The translations under genes and the position numbers were made by a program. A model generated the notes under the pieces. The model ran no database searches. It was not told where the DNA came from and saw nothing but the letters and a program-made list of their open reading frames with translations. This document shows, piece by piece, positions 35,979 through 44,337 of a DNA stretch of 64,000 nt. The stretch comes from Clostridium tepidum (GTDB taxonomy: Bacteria > Bacillota > Clostridia > Clostridiales > Clostridiaceae), in contig NZ_MRAE01000006.1 of the NCBI RefSeq assembly GCF_002008345.1, forward strand, positions 1 to 64,000, written 5' to 3'. Positions within the stretch are counted from its first letter, which is position 1, and each line of letters starts with the position of its first letter.

Positions 35979-37412
35979 TTATTTAAAAACTAATGTTTTT
36001 ACAACTACAGGTAAAACTTTTCCATCAGCAATTGGTTTTCCAATGTCAATATAATCTCCATTTTCAACCTTTATACTATCTATGCATATTACATCCTTTT
36101 TGAAATTCATTAAGGAATAAATAGCTTGTCCAAGAACTTTTGCCATATCATTTTCTACCACAATAACTAAAGGAAGTTTCCTAGAAATAATCTCTTCAAG
36201 TCCTTTACATATGCTCTCAGCATATCTTTGTACATCTTTAAAACTAGGATTTTTTTTCCCCTTAAGTCCTAATGCAACTTTTTGAAGATCATTTTCTAGC
36301 TTAAACCATTGTAGCTTTTCTTTTATGGCATTTTTAAATTCTTCTACTTCTTGAGCTTCCTCTTCTAATGATAACTTTATAATTGGTAAATTTTTCATAG
36401 GAAAACTATCTTGAGTATAGGTTATAGTGCTTCCGCTTATTTCAGTAGTATGAGATCCCGCTCCTACTACTGTGGCTCTTATAGTTTCTAGGGACTTTAA
36501 AAGTCTTAAATCCCTACAAAGCCTAGAGTTTTTAATAGCCTCTCCTAATAGAATTCCCACATCTCCATATTTAAAATAATCATCACAAGAATGCTCATTA
36601 TATATATAATCTGCAACTCCTCCTGAGAAAGATATGCATGTTATTTTTTCTTTTAGTTCAATAGTTTTATTGGTAATTATATAATCAAAATATTCATCTT
36701 GCTCTGAAAGTCCAACACTTGCTTCAAGATATTTTACCATTTCATTTATGATTGGCATTAAGTTATCTTTTTTTGCTACATCTCCAAGATTTATATTGAA
36801 ATTTTTATCTTTTATAATTCTCTGAATTTTCGGAGATATATATGTTATTTTTTTAGAATTTTTATCTATTTTAATAAGTCTTCCACCTACGTCTAAACAT
36901 CCAGTTTCTATGACCTCTCCTCTATTAAATAAAGCTAGATTACTAGTTCCTCCACCAATGTCTATATTAACAACAGTAGTAGATTTTTCTTTTGAGTAAA
37001 TATGCGCTCCTGCACCTTTAGCAGAAATTATACTTTCAAGATCTGGTCCAGCTGTAGCTACAACAAAATCCCCTGCAAATCCACTTAAAATATGTAAAAC
37101 TTCGTTAGCATTTTCTTTTCTTGCAGTTTCTCCTGTTATAATAACAGCCCCTGTCTTTATTTCTTTTTTATCTATAGCAGCCTTTTTATATTCTAATTCC
37201 ACTATATCTTTAACTTTTAATGCATCAATTTCTGTATTAGATATTAAAGGAGTAAAGTATACATCACTTCTATATATAATTTCTTTATCAACTATAGAAA
37301 TTCTAGGTACTGAAAAGCTAGAGGCTGTATTCTCAACTATTAGTTTTGAAAAAACTAATTGAGTTGTTGAAGTACCAATATCGATACCAACACTTAAAAG
37401 TTCTTCCTTCAT
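35979..37412 (-). CDS. eutA: ethanolamine ammonia-lyase reactivase EutA
   Basis: A 477-aa actin/Hsp70-fold ATPase that exchanges inactivated cobalamin from EutBC. ATP-binding motifs GIDIGTSTTQLVFS (residues ~9-22) and NIDIGGGTSNLALFN (~157-171) are present, and GAGSHTTEISG matches the adenosine loop. I start at ATG 37410-37412, since TGGAGGTGG precedes it. The gene is preceded by a twin-hairpin antiterminator and an intrinsic terminator (37429-37527), so its expression depends on EutV even though eutW lies just upstream. Confidence 0.95.
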   Translation of the reverse strand: MKEELLSVGIDIGTSTTQLVFSKLIVENTASSFSVPRISIVDKEIIYRSDVYFTPLISNTEIDALKVKDIVELEYKKAAIDKKEIKTGAVIITGETARKENANEVLHILSGFAGDFVVATAGPDLESIISAKGAGAHIYSKEKSTTVVNIDIGGGTSNLALFNRGEVIETGCLDVGGRLIKIDKNSKKITYISPKIQRIIKDKNFNINLGDVAKKDNLMPIINEMVKYLEASVGLSEQDEYFDYIITNKTIELKEKITCISFSGGVADYIYNEHSCDDYFKYGDVGILLGEAIKNSRLCRDLRLLKSLETIRATVVGAGSHTTEISGSTITYTQDSFPMKNLPIIKLSLEEEAQEVEEFKNAIKEKLQWFKLENDLQKVALGLKGKKNPSFKDVQRYAESICKGLEEIISRKLPLVIVVENDMAKVLGQAIYSLMNFKKDVICIDSIKVENGDYIDIGKPIADGKVLPVVVKTLVFK

Positions 37413-37428
37413 TTTTTCCACCTCCATA

Positions 37429-37527
37429 ATAAAAAGGCTTAAAGTTATAACTAAACAATTAAGGAATTTTTATTCCTTCGTTATAACCTTAAGCCTCTTT
37501 GCTTAAATTTAAACCACTTCAACGTAG
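37429..37527 (-). promoter_or_regulatory. EutV-type antiterminator and terminator in the eutA leader
   Basis: P1 CTAC-GTTGAA-GTGG (37514-37527), P2 AAGC-AAAGAG-GCTT (37491-37504), then a long terminator pairing AGGCTTAAGGTTATAAC with GTTATAACTTTAAGCCT and ending in TTTTTATT. The P2 stem shares bases with the terminator stem, so P1-P2 and terminator are mutually exclusive. Matches the EutV ANTAR recognition architecture. Confidence 0.85.
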
Positions 37528-37532
37528 ACTAG

Positions 37533-38957
37533 TTACATTTTAAACTCTATATTTACTTTTGTTCCTCTATTACTAGAGTTTATAAATATTTCACCTTTTA
37601 ATTTATCCTTTACGTAACTTTTTACAATGGTGAGTCCAAGACTTTTAGATTTAGTTTCACGTTCTGTAAACCCTACTCCATTATCTATTACAGCCATCTG
37701 TATTTTTTCTCCATTACCCTTTACAATTACATATATATGACCTTTTTCTTTATCTTTAAATCCATGGTCATAAGAATTCTGAATAAGTTCATTTATTATA
37801 AGAGATATAGCAGTAGCCCTATCACTATCTATTTGAAACTCTTCTCCAATGACATTAATATCAATGGTTTTGCTGCTATTATCAAAACTTCTCTTAATAT
37901 TATTTATTATTAAAGTTATTACCTCTATAATATTTACATTATCTGATACCTCTTGAGATAATAATTCATGAGTGGATGCTATTGCAAGTATTCTACTTAC
38001 ACTTTCCATCAAACAAACTCTTGCCTCTTCACTTTCACACCTTCTACTTTGAAGCCTTAAAAGTGATGATATAGTTTGAAGATTATTTTTTACTCTATGA
38101 TGAATTTCTCTTATGGCAACAGATTTAGAAACAATTTGTGCCTCTTTTTCTTTTATATCAGTTATGTCTTTTATAATAACAGCAAGCACTAAATCTTTAT
38201 GATTTAAAAGAATAGTTTTAAAACTAAAATAAGATTCATTAACTTGAGTCTCTTTTGAAATCATAGCATTTTCAGTGGATATTAAAGTTTGAATTACATT
38301 AATAAAATCATCATTTTATACAAATAAATCATTGTAATGAATATTAGCCTTAGATAAATCATATCCTAAATTTTTATAATAGGCTTCAGCCTTTATATTT
38401 TTTACTTTTAAGAATCCTTCACTATTAAATAGTAATATAACATCATCTAAAAAGTTTGTCAGAGAAAAGCTTAAATTATTTAAACTGTTAAAAGTAGTCA
38501 TTATAGATTTTTCATGTTTAAAATCATTTTCTAAATTAAAATCTTTGCTAATTTCAGCACTTACATCTTGTTCTAAAATTAAAACTCCAACAGTTCTTTC
38601 TAAATGTTTTATAGGAACTATTCTTTGTTTAACAAATTTATTTTCTTGAGTTATTGCCTTTATATCTTTAGAAGCAACACCGGTTTTAAAGGTTTTTAAA
38701 ACTCCTGGCTCCTTTTCTTTACACGCTACCTTACCTACTACTGTTGATGAGTATAGTGATTTCCCACTGGATGGTTTCCCATGAATAAGCACTATAGCTT
38801 CTTCTTTATATTTTGATAATACATCTATAAAAACATCACACTCATAAAAATCAGCCATAAGATTTAAGGATTTAGATACATCTATGATTTTTTTTATTTC
38901 ATCTTCATTTAAGTCTGTATACTCTTTACAAAGAGCATCTATAACATAATTAGTCAT
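37533..38957 (-). pseudogene. eutW: ethanolamine-sensing histidine kinase EutW, in-frame nonsense
   Basis: Cytosolic sensor kinase that phosphorylates EutV in response to ethanolamine. The 1425-nt span is exactly 475 codons in one frame, interrupted by TAA at 38316-38318, around codon 214: ...NIHYNDLFV, stop, NDDFINVIQTLIS... Upstream is the sensor region; downstream is a HisKA_2 phosphoacceptor HHRVKNNLQTISSLLRLQSRR and the ATPase motifs LIQNSYDHGF and DNGVGF. A single base change explains it. The downstream half could be re-initiated at the ATG 38262-38264 but would lack the sensor and has no obvious ribosome site. Overlaps eutV by 8 bp. Confidence 0.88.
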
Positions 38958-39521
38958 AAGTGATTATAATTGTTTCTGCAATATTAATCATAGAACATCT
39001 CTTATCCATACTTAAGCTTCTTAATTTACTATAAGCTTCATCCTCTGTAATATTAAGCTCTTTCATTAGGATTCCCTTTGCTTTTTCTATAACTTTTCTC
39101 TCATCAAGCTTTTTAGTAGCTTTCTTAAGCTCTCCTTTTAGATTCTTAAATTCTTTTCCCCTTGATAGACACATCTCAATGGTAGGAATAAATGATTTCT
39201 CATCTAATGGTTTTACTAAATATCCAAAAGCACCTACATTTTTAGCCTTTTCAACGAATTCCTTATCGTTGAATGCAGTTAGTAATATAATACTTGCTGC
39301 AAGATTTTCCATATTTATCTTTTTACTTGCTTTAAGTCCATCTAATATAGGCATCTGTATATCCATTAAAACTAAATCTGGTGAATATTTTCTACATAAT
39401 TCAATGGCATCAAAGCCATCAGAAGCTTCGCCTACTACATTGTATCCTTCTGCTTCCAAAATATCTCTTATATCCATTCTAGTAATAGGTTCATCATCGG
39501 CTATTACAACAGTTTTTTCAT
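38950..39521 (-). pseudogene. eutV: antiterminator response regulator EutV, start-proximal frameshift
   Basis: An RNA-binding ANTAR response regulator that stabilises P1-P2 hairpins in eut leaders. From ATG 39519-39521, with AGAGGTG upstream, only six As follow (39513-39518), giving ATG AAA AAA CTG TTG TAA. With seven As it would read MKKTVVIADDEPITRMDIRDILEAEGYNVVGEA. The 572-nt span is one base short of 191 codons. The rest is intact: receiver with LVLMDIQMP phosphoacceptor and LVKPLDEKSF, ANTAR domain from ~residue 135 (IEKAKGILMKELNITEDEAYSKLR). The internal ATG at 39475-39477 has no ribosome site and would drop the acidic DDE residues. Slippage or re-sequencing could restore it. Confidence 0.85.
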
Positions 39522-39545
39522 TCTAAGTATTCACCTCTACTAATA

Positions 39546-39980
39546 CTAAATTTTATTTAAAAAATTCTGTAATTCTTCAACGCCTATGCCTTCCTTTGGA
39601 GATACCCTAAAGATTTTTTCTGCCCCAACAATTTCTAAATATTTCTCTTTTTCTTCCAAAACCTTTTCATCATCTACAAGATCAATTTTCGTTAATATAC
39701 CAATAATTGTTTTTGAAAAACTCGCTCCAAACCCTGGGGGAAAATAACTTCTATCATCAGTAGCATCTTGTACAAGTCCTATAACATCTGCATCTGCGGA
39801 TGTTACTATAAGTGCTTTATAATAGAATCTATTTTCTATATACTCTCCTGGTGTATCAATAGCATTTTCATACCCTTCTACAGCTTGAGTTTTTTTATAT
39901 TCAATGTCTATATCATGAAGTCTTTGACAAAGAGTAGTCTTCCCACTTTGAGTTCTTCCTATTAATATTAATTTTTTCAT
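39546..39980 (-). CDS. eutP: EutP P-loop GTPase-like protein
   Basis: A 144-aa Ras-like P-loop protein with Walker A GRTQSGKTTL (residues ~7-16), DTPGEYIENRF (switch II) and ILTKIDLVD (the G4 TKxD motif). EutP has been reported to have acetate kinase activity converting acetyl-phosphate to acetate and ATP, which would complete the pathway with PduL. I prefer ATG 39978-39980 because AGAGGGAA is then spaced properly; the alternative ATG at 39984-39986 is too close. It follows eutS by 12 bp. Confidence 0.92.
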   Translation of the reverse strand: MKKLILIGRTQSGKTTLCQRLHDIDIEYKKTQAVEGYENAIDTPGEYIENRFYYKALIVTSADADVIGLVQDATDDRSYFPPGFGASFSKTIIGILTKIDLVDDEKVLEEKEKYLEIVGAEKIFRVSPKEGIGVEELQNFLNKI

Positions 39981-39992
39981 ATCCATTTCCCT

Positions 39993-40340
39993 CTAAGTCC
40001 TTGATATATTCGTAGAGGAAAAATTTAAAAGATTTGCAATAACATCTGTAACTTCCTTAAGAGCTGATTCTACTGAAGACACATCTCCAGTTATAACTAC
40101 AGATCCGCTGAATCTATCTACAAAACCTAAAGAAATACCAGCAGCCTTTGTAGCAATATCAGCAGCAATTATAGCAGCTTCTCCTGGAGTTATTGTCAAA
40201 ATCCCAATTGCATCTCTTTTATCTGCCACTAACCCTAACTTTTTATAAAGTTCTTCGTTTGGATTTGCTATTATATGAGCTAAAGTAACTTGTTTACCTG
40301 GAACATATTCCTGAATTACTCTTTGCTTTTCATCTTTCAT
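39993..40340 (-). CDS. eutS: bent-hexamer microcompartment shell protein EutS
   Basis: A 115-aa circularly permuted BMC protein, the EutS/PduU family that forms bent hexamers at shell edges. ATG 40338-40340 ([27 protein letters not shown]) is chosen for its GGAAGAAGGCAG site; the longer frame starts inside the terminator hairpin. Other motifs are [39 protein letters not shown]. First gene of the long eut operon, behind an antiterminator leader and strong promoter. Confidence 0.96.
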   Translation of the reverse strand: MKDEKQRVIQEYVPGKQVTLAHIIANPNEELYKKLGLVADKRDAIGILTITPGEAAIIAADIATKAAGISLGFVDRFSGSVVITGDVSSVESALKEVTDVIANLLNFSSTNISRT

Positions 40341-40361
40341 ACTATCAACTGCCTTCTTCCT

Positions 40362-40454
40362 AAAATAAAAGAGGCTTTTAAAAATAAATTTAAAAAACTT
40401 ATTTTTAAATAGCCTCATTGCTGCTCAACTTAACTTATATACACGCCCTTGTGT
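40362..40454 (-). promoter_or_regulatory. EutV-type antiterminator and terminator in the eutS leader
   Basis: P1 ACAC-AAGGGC-GTGT (40441-40454), P2 AGC-AATGAG-GCT (40411-40422), then terminator GAGGCTATTTAAAAAT...ATTTTTAAAAGCCTC (40371-40416) with TTTTATTTT. P2 and the terminator share bases. Same hexaloop rule as the eutA and eutG leaders. Confidence 0.88.
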
Positions 40455-40463
40455 ATATTCACA

Positions 40464-40492
40464 ATTATACATTTTTTTTTGTTTTTAGTCAA
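40464..40492 (-). promoter_or_regulatory. eutS operon promoter
   Basis: -35 TTGACT (40487-40492), 17-nt A-rich spacer, -10 TATAAT (40464-40469), ten bases upstream of the P1 hairpin. Confidence 0.85.
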
Positions 40493-40519
40493 TATATTTA
40501 TGTATGAATTCTACTAATT

Positions 40520-41659
40520 TTATTTTCTTATTTTCCCTAATATATGAAGTACATCTTCTTTAGTAGGCTTTTTAGGGTTTGTAGCTGTACATGCATCCTT
40601 AAGAGCCATTTCTGATATATCATCTTTAAATTTATTAAAATCTTCATCTGTAACTTTACACTCAATTAAAGTTCGTGGCATTTTCATATCTTTCTGAAGC
40701 TTTTCTATGGCAGCTATTAAATTTTTAACAGCTGATCTTACATTACCTCCTGGAAGATTTAAAAGTTTTGCAATTTTTGCATACTTATTAGCTGCTTGTG
40801 TATATTTAACATCTACATATCCTTTTATATCTGCATTATACTCAATTATATGAGGAAGAAGTATAGAATTTATTCTTCCATGAGGTATATGAAGTTTCCC
40901 TCCAATAGCATGAGCTATTCCATGATTTAATCCAAGTGACGCTATACTAAAAGCCATTCCAGCCATACAAGATGCATTGTGCATTTTCTCTCTAGCTTTT
41001 AAATTACCTCCATTTTTATAAGCTTCCACTAAATTTTCAAATACAAGACTTATAGCTTTTTCTGCTAAAGCATCTGTAAAATCACTAGACTTAGTTGACA
41101 CATATGCTTCTAAAGCATGAGTTAGTACATCCATACCTGTATCTGCTGTTATAAAATCTGGTACACTTTTAACAAGTTCTGGATCTAATATTGCTACTTC
41201 TGGAACTAGTTCATCTGAGACCAATGGATATTTAGCTCCTTTTTCTCTATCTGTAATAACAGAAAAAGCTGTTAATTCTGATCCAGTACCACTTGTTGTA
41301 GGTATAGCAATAAATTCTACTTCTTTTGAATTTACTATTTTTAAAGAAAAATCTTTTATAGCTTTAGCCGCATCTATAGCAGATCCTCCACCAATAGCTA
41401 TTAAAATATCTGGATTTATTTTTGACATTTCCTTTATTCCTTTAACAACAATTTCAATAGGGGGATCTGGTACTATTTCACTAAATACAGAATATTCCAC
41501 TTTATTACTATCTAAAGGCTTTATAATTTTATCTATCATGCCTGATTTTACCATAAATGGATCTGTAACTATAAATACCTTTTTATCTTTTATAGTATTG
41601 AGCGCATTTAAAGCTCCTTGTCCAAAATGCACTTTAGTTTTTATACTAAAACTGTTCAT
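40520..41659 (-). CDS. eutG: iron-containing alcohol dehydrogenase (EutG/PduQ type)
   Basis: A 379-aa NAD(H)-dependent alcohol dehydrogenase that reduces acetaldehyde to ethanol and regenerates NAD+ for EutE. NAD-binding LIAIGGGSAIDAAKAI near residue 85, the substrate-site IPTTSGTGSELTAFSVI, and the metal-site GLNHGIAHAIGG with two histidines and FHIPHGRIN-like LHIPHGRINSI are intact. Its start has an AAGGTGATGAAAG site. It is controlled by its own promoter and a EutV-type leader, upstream of and co-oriented with the main operon. Confidence 0.95.
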   Translation of the reverse strand: MNSFSIKTKVHFGQGALNALNTIKDKKVFIVTDPFMVKSGMIDKIIKPLDSNKVEYSVFSEIVPDPPIEIVVKGIKEMSKINPDILIAIGGGSAIDAAKAIKDFSLKIVNSKEVEFIAIPTTSGTGSELTAFSVITDREKGAKYPLVSDELVPEVAILDPELVKSVPDFITADTGMDVLTHALEAYVSTKSSDFTDALAEKAISLVFENLVEAYKNGGNLKAREKMHNASCMAGMAFSIASLGLNHGIAHAIGGKLHIPHGRINSILLPHIIEYNADIKGYVDVKYTQAANKYAKIAKLLNLPGGNVRSAVKNLIAAIEKLQKDMKMPRTLIECKVTDEDFNKFKDDISEMALKDACTATNPKKPTKEDVLHILGKIRK

Positions 41660-41728
41660 CTTTCATCACCTTTCCTTATGTTTCTTTAAATAGATTTTAC
41701 TTTAAAAATAAAATTATAGTTTTTTAAA

Positions 41729-41787
41729 TAAAAAAAGGCACTCCATAGACATCTATGGAGCACCTTTGCTCATACACTTCATTGTGT
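41729..41787 (-). promoter_or_regulatory. EutV-type antiterminator and terminator in the eutG leader
   Basis: P1 ACAC-AATGAA-GTGT (41774-41787), P2 GAGC-AAAGGT-GCTC (41758-41771), a perfect AGCAANGGNGCT match. The terminator AGGTGCTCCATAGA / TCTATGGAGTGCCT (41736-41766) is followed by seven Ts and overlaps P2. Confidence 0.92.
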
Positions 41788-41795
41788 TTAATCTT

Positions 41796-41824
41796 AATAT
41801 ACTATTTTAAAAAAGTATTGTCAA
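41796..41824 (-). promoter_or_regulatory. eutG promoter
   Basis: Consensus -35 TTGACA (41819-41824), 17-nt spacer and -10 TATATT (41796-41801), placing the start just ahead of the P1 hairpin. Confidence 0.85.
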
Positions 41825-41947
41825 TAATATATATTCTACTATTATAAATCACCTTTGATTTTCTAAATCTTCTTTGATTAGAGTATAGCAGAATAATATA
41901 CAACTCAATTTAAATTTAGATGGAATATAAACAATACTCAAATAATC

Positions 41948-42003
41948 ATTAAAGCTTCTATGCTTTAATAAAATAAAAAATCCCACAGACCCCTTCTGTG
42001 GAA
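41948..42003 (-). ncRNA. riboswitch expression platform: terminator plus EutV-like hairpin
   Basis: Terminator CCACAG-AAGGGGT-CTGTGG with TTTTTTATTTT (41973-42003), followed by ATTAAAGC-ATAGAA-GCTTTAAT (41948-41969). Both apical loops nearly fit the AANGRN hexaloop. Read-through transcripts would also include the eutG P1-P2 pair, matching the EutX/Rli55 sequestration arrangement. Confidence 0.6.
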
Positions 42004-42073
42004 TGCATAATATACATAACAATATTATGCTTAGTCTTCCCTCCGAAGAAAAGCTTTCTTGAATAATATTATT

Positions 42074-42200
42074 TAATAAGTATCCTGGCTCTCGCTTCAA
42101 CCTTAGAGATCCTTCCCAGAAAAAAAATTCCAGTGGTTATATCTCCTCGTCCACGATTACAGTAGCGGGGGCTGCTATGGTTTTTCACCATATTCCTTAT
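42074..42200 (-). ncRNA. cobalamin (AdoCbl) riboswitch
   Basis: Minus strand shows GGTGAAAAACC, GCAGCCCCCGCTACTGTAA, GGACGAGGAG, the ACCACTGG element, GGGAAGG and the B12-box-type GCCAGGATAC near the 3' end, all in family order. It lies 415 bp upstream of eutG and is followed by a separate terminator, so it produces a short RNA when adenosylcobalamin is bound. Confidence 0.95.
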
Positions 42201-42318
42201 ATAAATAATACATATTTACTTATCAATGTCATTATATCAAAATTATTTTATTTATTCAATATTAATCTTAAAATTATTTTTTAATTCTGTTACTATTTTA
42301 ATAATTTAAGCAAATATT

Positions 42319-43680
42319 TTATTTATTATTTTCTTCTTTAACTATTTTAATTAAGCCTTCTTTGTTGTTTAAATTAGGATTTTCTAGAACTATATCCAAT
42401 AAATCACTTAATATAATACCTATTTCTTTTCCTTGATTTATTCCTAACTCAATTAAATCATTCCCATTAATATCTAAATCTCTAACTGTTAATGGTTGTT
42501 TTTCTCTAAGTATTTTTTCGCATTTCATTTTTAAATTTAATATGTTATCAAACTCATGATATCCTTTAGCACTTCCTTTTATATCAGCAATTTGCAGTTC
42601 AAATAAATCATCTAAATTATCAATTCCTACTTTATTAATAAACTTTTTTATGCTAGAAGTTCTTAACTTATCATATCTAACCATATGATTATATACTAAT
42701 TTAGCTACTTTATATATGGTCTTATTATCAAATTTTAATCTTTTTAATATATTTTTAGTCATATCTGTACTTATCTTTTCATGATCATGAAAATGCTCTT
42801 GTCCATTGTTTTCAATGCTAAAACATTTAGGTTTTCCTATATCATGTAATAACGCTGCCAATCTTAATTCTAATTTATTTGGCACATTTTCTACTACAGA
42901 TAATATATGATTATATATATCTTTATCATGATATATATGATGTTGTTTAAATCCTATACAATCTTTTAATTCAGGAATAATATAATCTACTAAATTTAAT
43001 TCAACCATATTTTTTATACCATAAACCGGTTGATTGCTTACTAATATTTTGCATAATTCATCTCTAATTCTTTCCATAGACACATTTGTTATATTTCTAC
43101 TTAATTTTTTTATATTAATCTTTGTAGATTCTTCTATATAAAAATTCAATTGTGAAGCAAATCTTATACATCTTAACATTCTAAGTGAATCTTCATTAAA
43201 CCTATGTTCTGAATTTCCTACACATCTAATTATTTTATTGTTTAGATCTTCTAATCCATGAAAATAATCTACTAATCCAGTTTTATTATTATAAGCCATA
43301 GCATTAATAGTTAAATCTCTACGTCTTAAATCTTCTTCTATGTTTGATGTAAACTTAACCTCTTTAGGACGTCTATTATCTTCATATTCTCCATCAATTC
43401 TAAATGTAGTTACTTCATAACCTATAGAGTTAATTAATATTGTTACAGTTCCATGTTTTAATCCTGTAGGTATAATTTTATATCCTAAACTTTTAAATAT
43501 ATTAACCACTTTTTCTGGATTCGCACTAGTTGTTATATCCCAATCATTAACCTTTCTTTCAAGCAAGCTATCTCTAACTGCTCCCCCTACTATATATGCT
43601 TCATAATCATTTTCTTGTAGAGTATTTATAATATACTCTACTCCTTTAGGTATTTGAATTTTTATATTTTTATCTATCAT
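42319..43680 (-). CDS. cca: CCA tRNA nucleotidyltransferase with HD domain
   Basis: A 453-aa enzyme that builds and repairs the tRNA 3' CCA end. The class II nucleotidyltransferase head has YIVGGAVRDSLLERKVNDWDITT (the GGxVRD and metal-binding DxD), then RRRDLTINAMAYN and the EDSLRMLRCIRFA helix that selects NTPs. A C-terminal HD phosphohydrolase domain (AALLHDIGKPKCF) adds possible 2',3'-cyclic phosphatase activity. It starts at ATG with AAAGGTG. It is transcribed alone and appears intact. Confidence 0.95.
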   Translation of the reverse strand: MIDKNIKIQIPKGVEYIINTLQENDYEAYIVGGAVRDSLLERKVNDWDITTSANPEKVVNIFKSLGYKIIPTGLKHGTVTILINSIGYEVTTFRIDGEYEDNRRPKEVKFTSNIEEDLRRRDLTINAMAYNNKTGLVDYFHGLEDLNNKIIRCVGNSEHRFNEDSLRMLRCIRFASQLNFYIEESTKINIKKLSRNITNVSMERIRDELCKILVSNQPVYGIKNMVELNLVDYIIPELKDCIGFKQHHIYHDKDIYNHILSVVENVPNKLELRLAALLHDIGKPKCFSIENNGQEHFHDHEKISTDMTKNILKRLKFDNKTIYKVAKLVYNHMVRYDKLRTSSIKKFINKVGIDNLDDLFELQIADIKGSAKGYHEFDNILNLKMKCEKILREKQPLTVRDLDINGNDLIELGINQGKEIGIILSDLLDIVLENPNLNNKEGLIKIVKEENNK

Positions 43681-43689
43681 TATTTATCA

Positions 43690-43970
43690 CACCTTTATTA
43701 ATTTCTATAACTAATTCTTCTACTTTTTTTACAACTAGGTATGCTAGGTATTCATTTCTTTAATTTCTAATAATTCTGTTATCATTTTCTATATCTATAT
43801 TTAAAAGATACCATTTGATTTTTTATACTATCTAATATGCGCTTCTCATTTTCACATTGAGAATAAAAATCTCTAACTAAAGCATTTTAAAATCTTCTTA
43901 GTTTAACTATAACACATTCTCAAATTTATCTATTACTTTTTATATAAAAACAAATTTACATTATGGCTTA
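43690..43970 (-). pseudogene. degenerate coding remnant of unknown family
   Basis: The minus strand upstream of cca reads as gene-like helical protein broken by stops and shifts: KVIDKFENVL, stop, LN, stop, EDFKML; then, in another frame, LVRDFYSQCENEKRILDSIK; then NEYLAYLVVKKVEELVIEINK running into the cca ribosome site. Codon choice resembles neighbours. The family is not recognised. It may be only chance, since AT-rich DNA yields such strings. Confidence 0.35.
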
Positions 43971-44130
43971 ATAACTTATCATATTTGTTATAAATAAATC
44001 ATTCCCCTTTATTTATAACAATTCTATTATATTGAAATCTTAATTTTTTTCAATTCAACTCTATCTTTATTTTTTAAAATTATACTAAAAATTTATATTT
44101 TGATCTATTCTTTATCATATTTTAATAAAA

Positions 44131-44225
44131 ACTCTGGCTTAAAAAATTTACATACAATAATATTGTTTTTTTAATTTAAAGCTAAAACAATATATTGTAG
44201 GATTTATTCTAATTGACATATCCCC
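44131..44225. repeat. 95-bp palindromic MITE-like repeat, copy C
   Basis: Shares CTTAAAAAATTTACATACAAT with copy A, then ATTGTTTTTTTAATTTAAA, the inner ACAATATATTGTA, and a CCCC right end. The outer right arm is worn. Confidence 0.65.
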
Positions 44226-44337
44226 TTTTTAAATTTAATTCATTTTATATTTATCCATTTTAATATTACGTTTAATATCTAAGATAGCATAATATAATTT
44301 ACCCCATAAACAAACACACTTAATGTTAAAAGTCTTA

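Larger units (their letters stand above)
41660..42318. other. regulatory intergenic region upstream of eutG
   Basis: Holds, in minus-strand order, the cobalamin riboswitch, its terminator, a EutV-like hairpin, the eutG promoter, and the P1-P2/terminator leader. An apparent 83-aa open frame across the riboswitch (41849-42100) is an artefact. Confidence 0.85.
43681..44337. other. intergenic region with coding remnant and repeat copy C
   Basis: Contains the possible gene relic (43690-43970) and the palindromic repeat at 44131-44225. Otherwise AT-rich. Confidence 0.5.

Noticed and set aside
41849-42100. 83-aa minus-strand open frame
   Set aside because: It runs across the cobalamin riboswitch and its terminator, has no sensible ribosome site and unnatural composition. 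The RNA structure explains the sequence.
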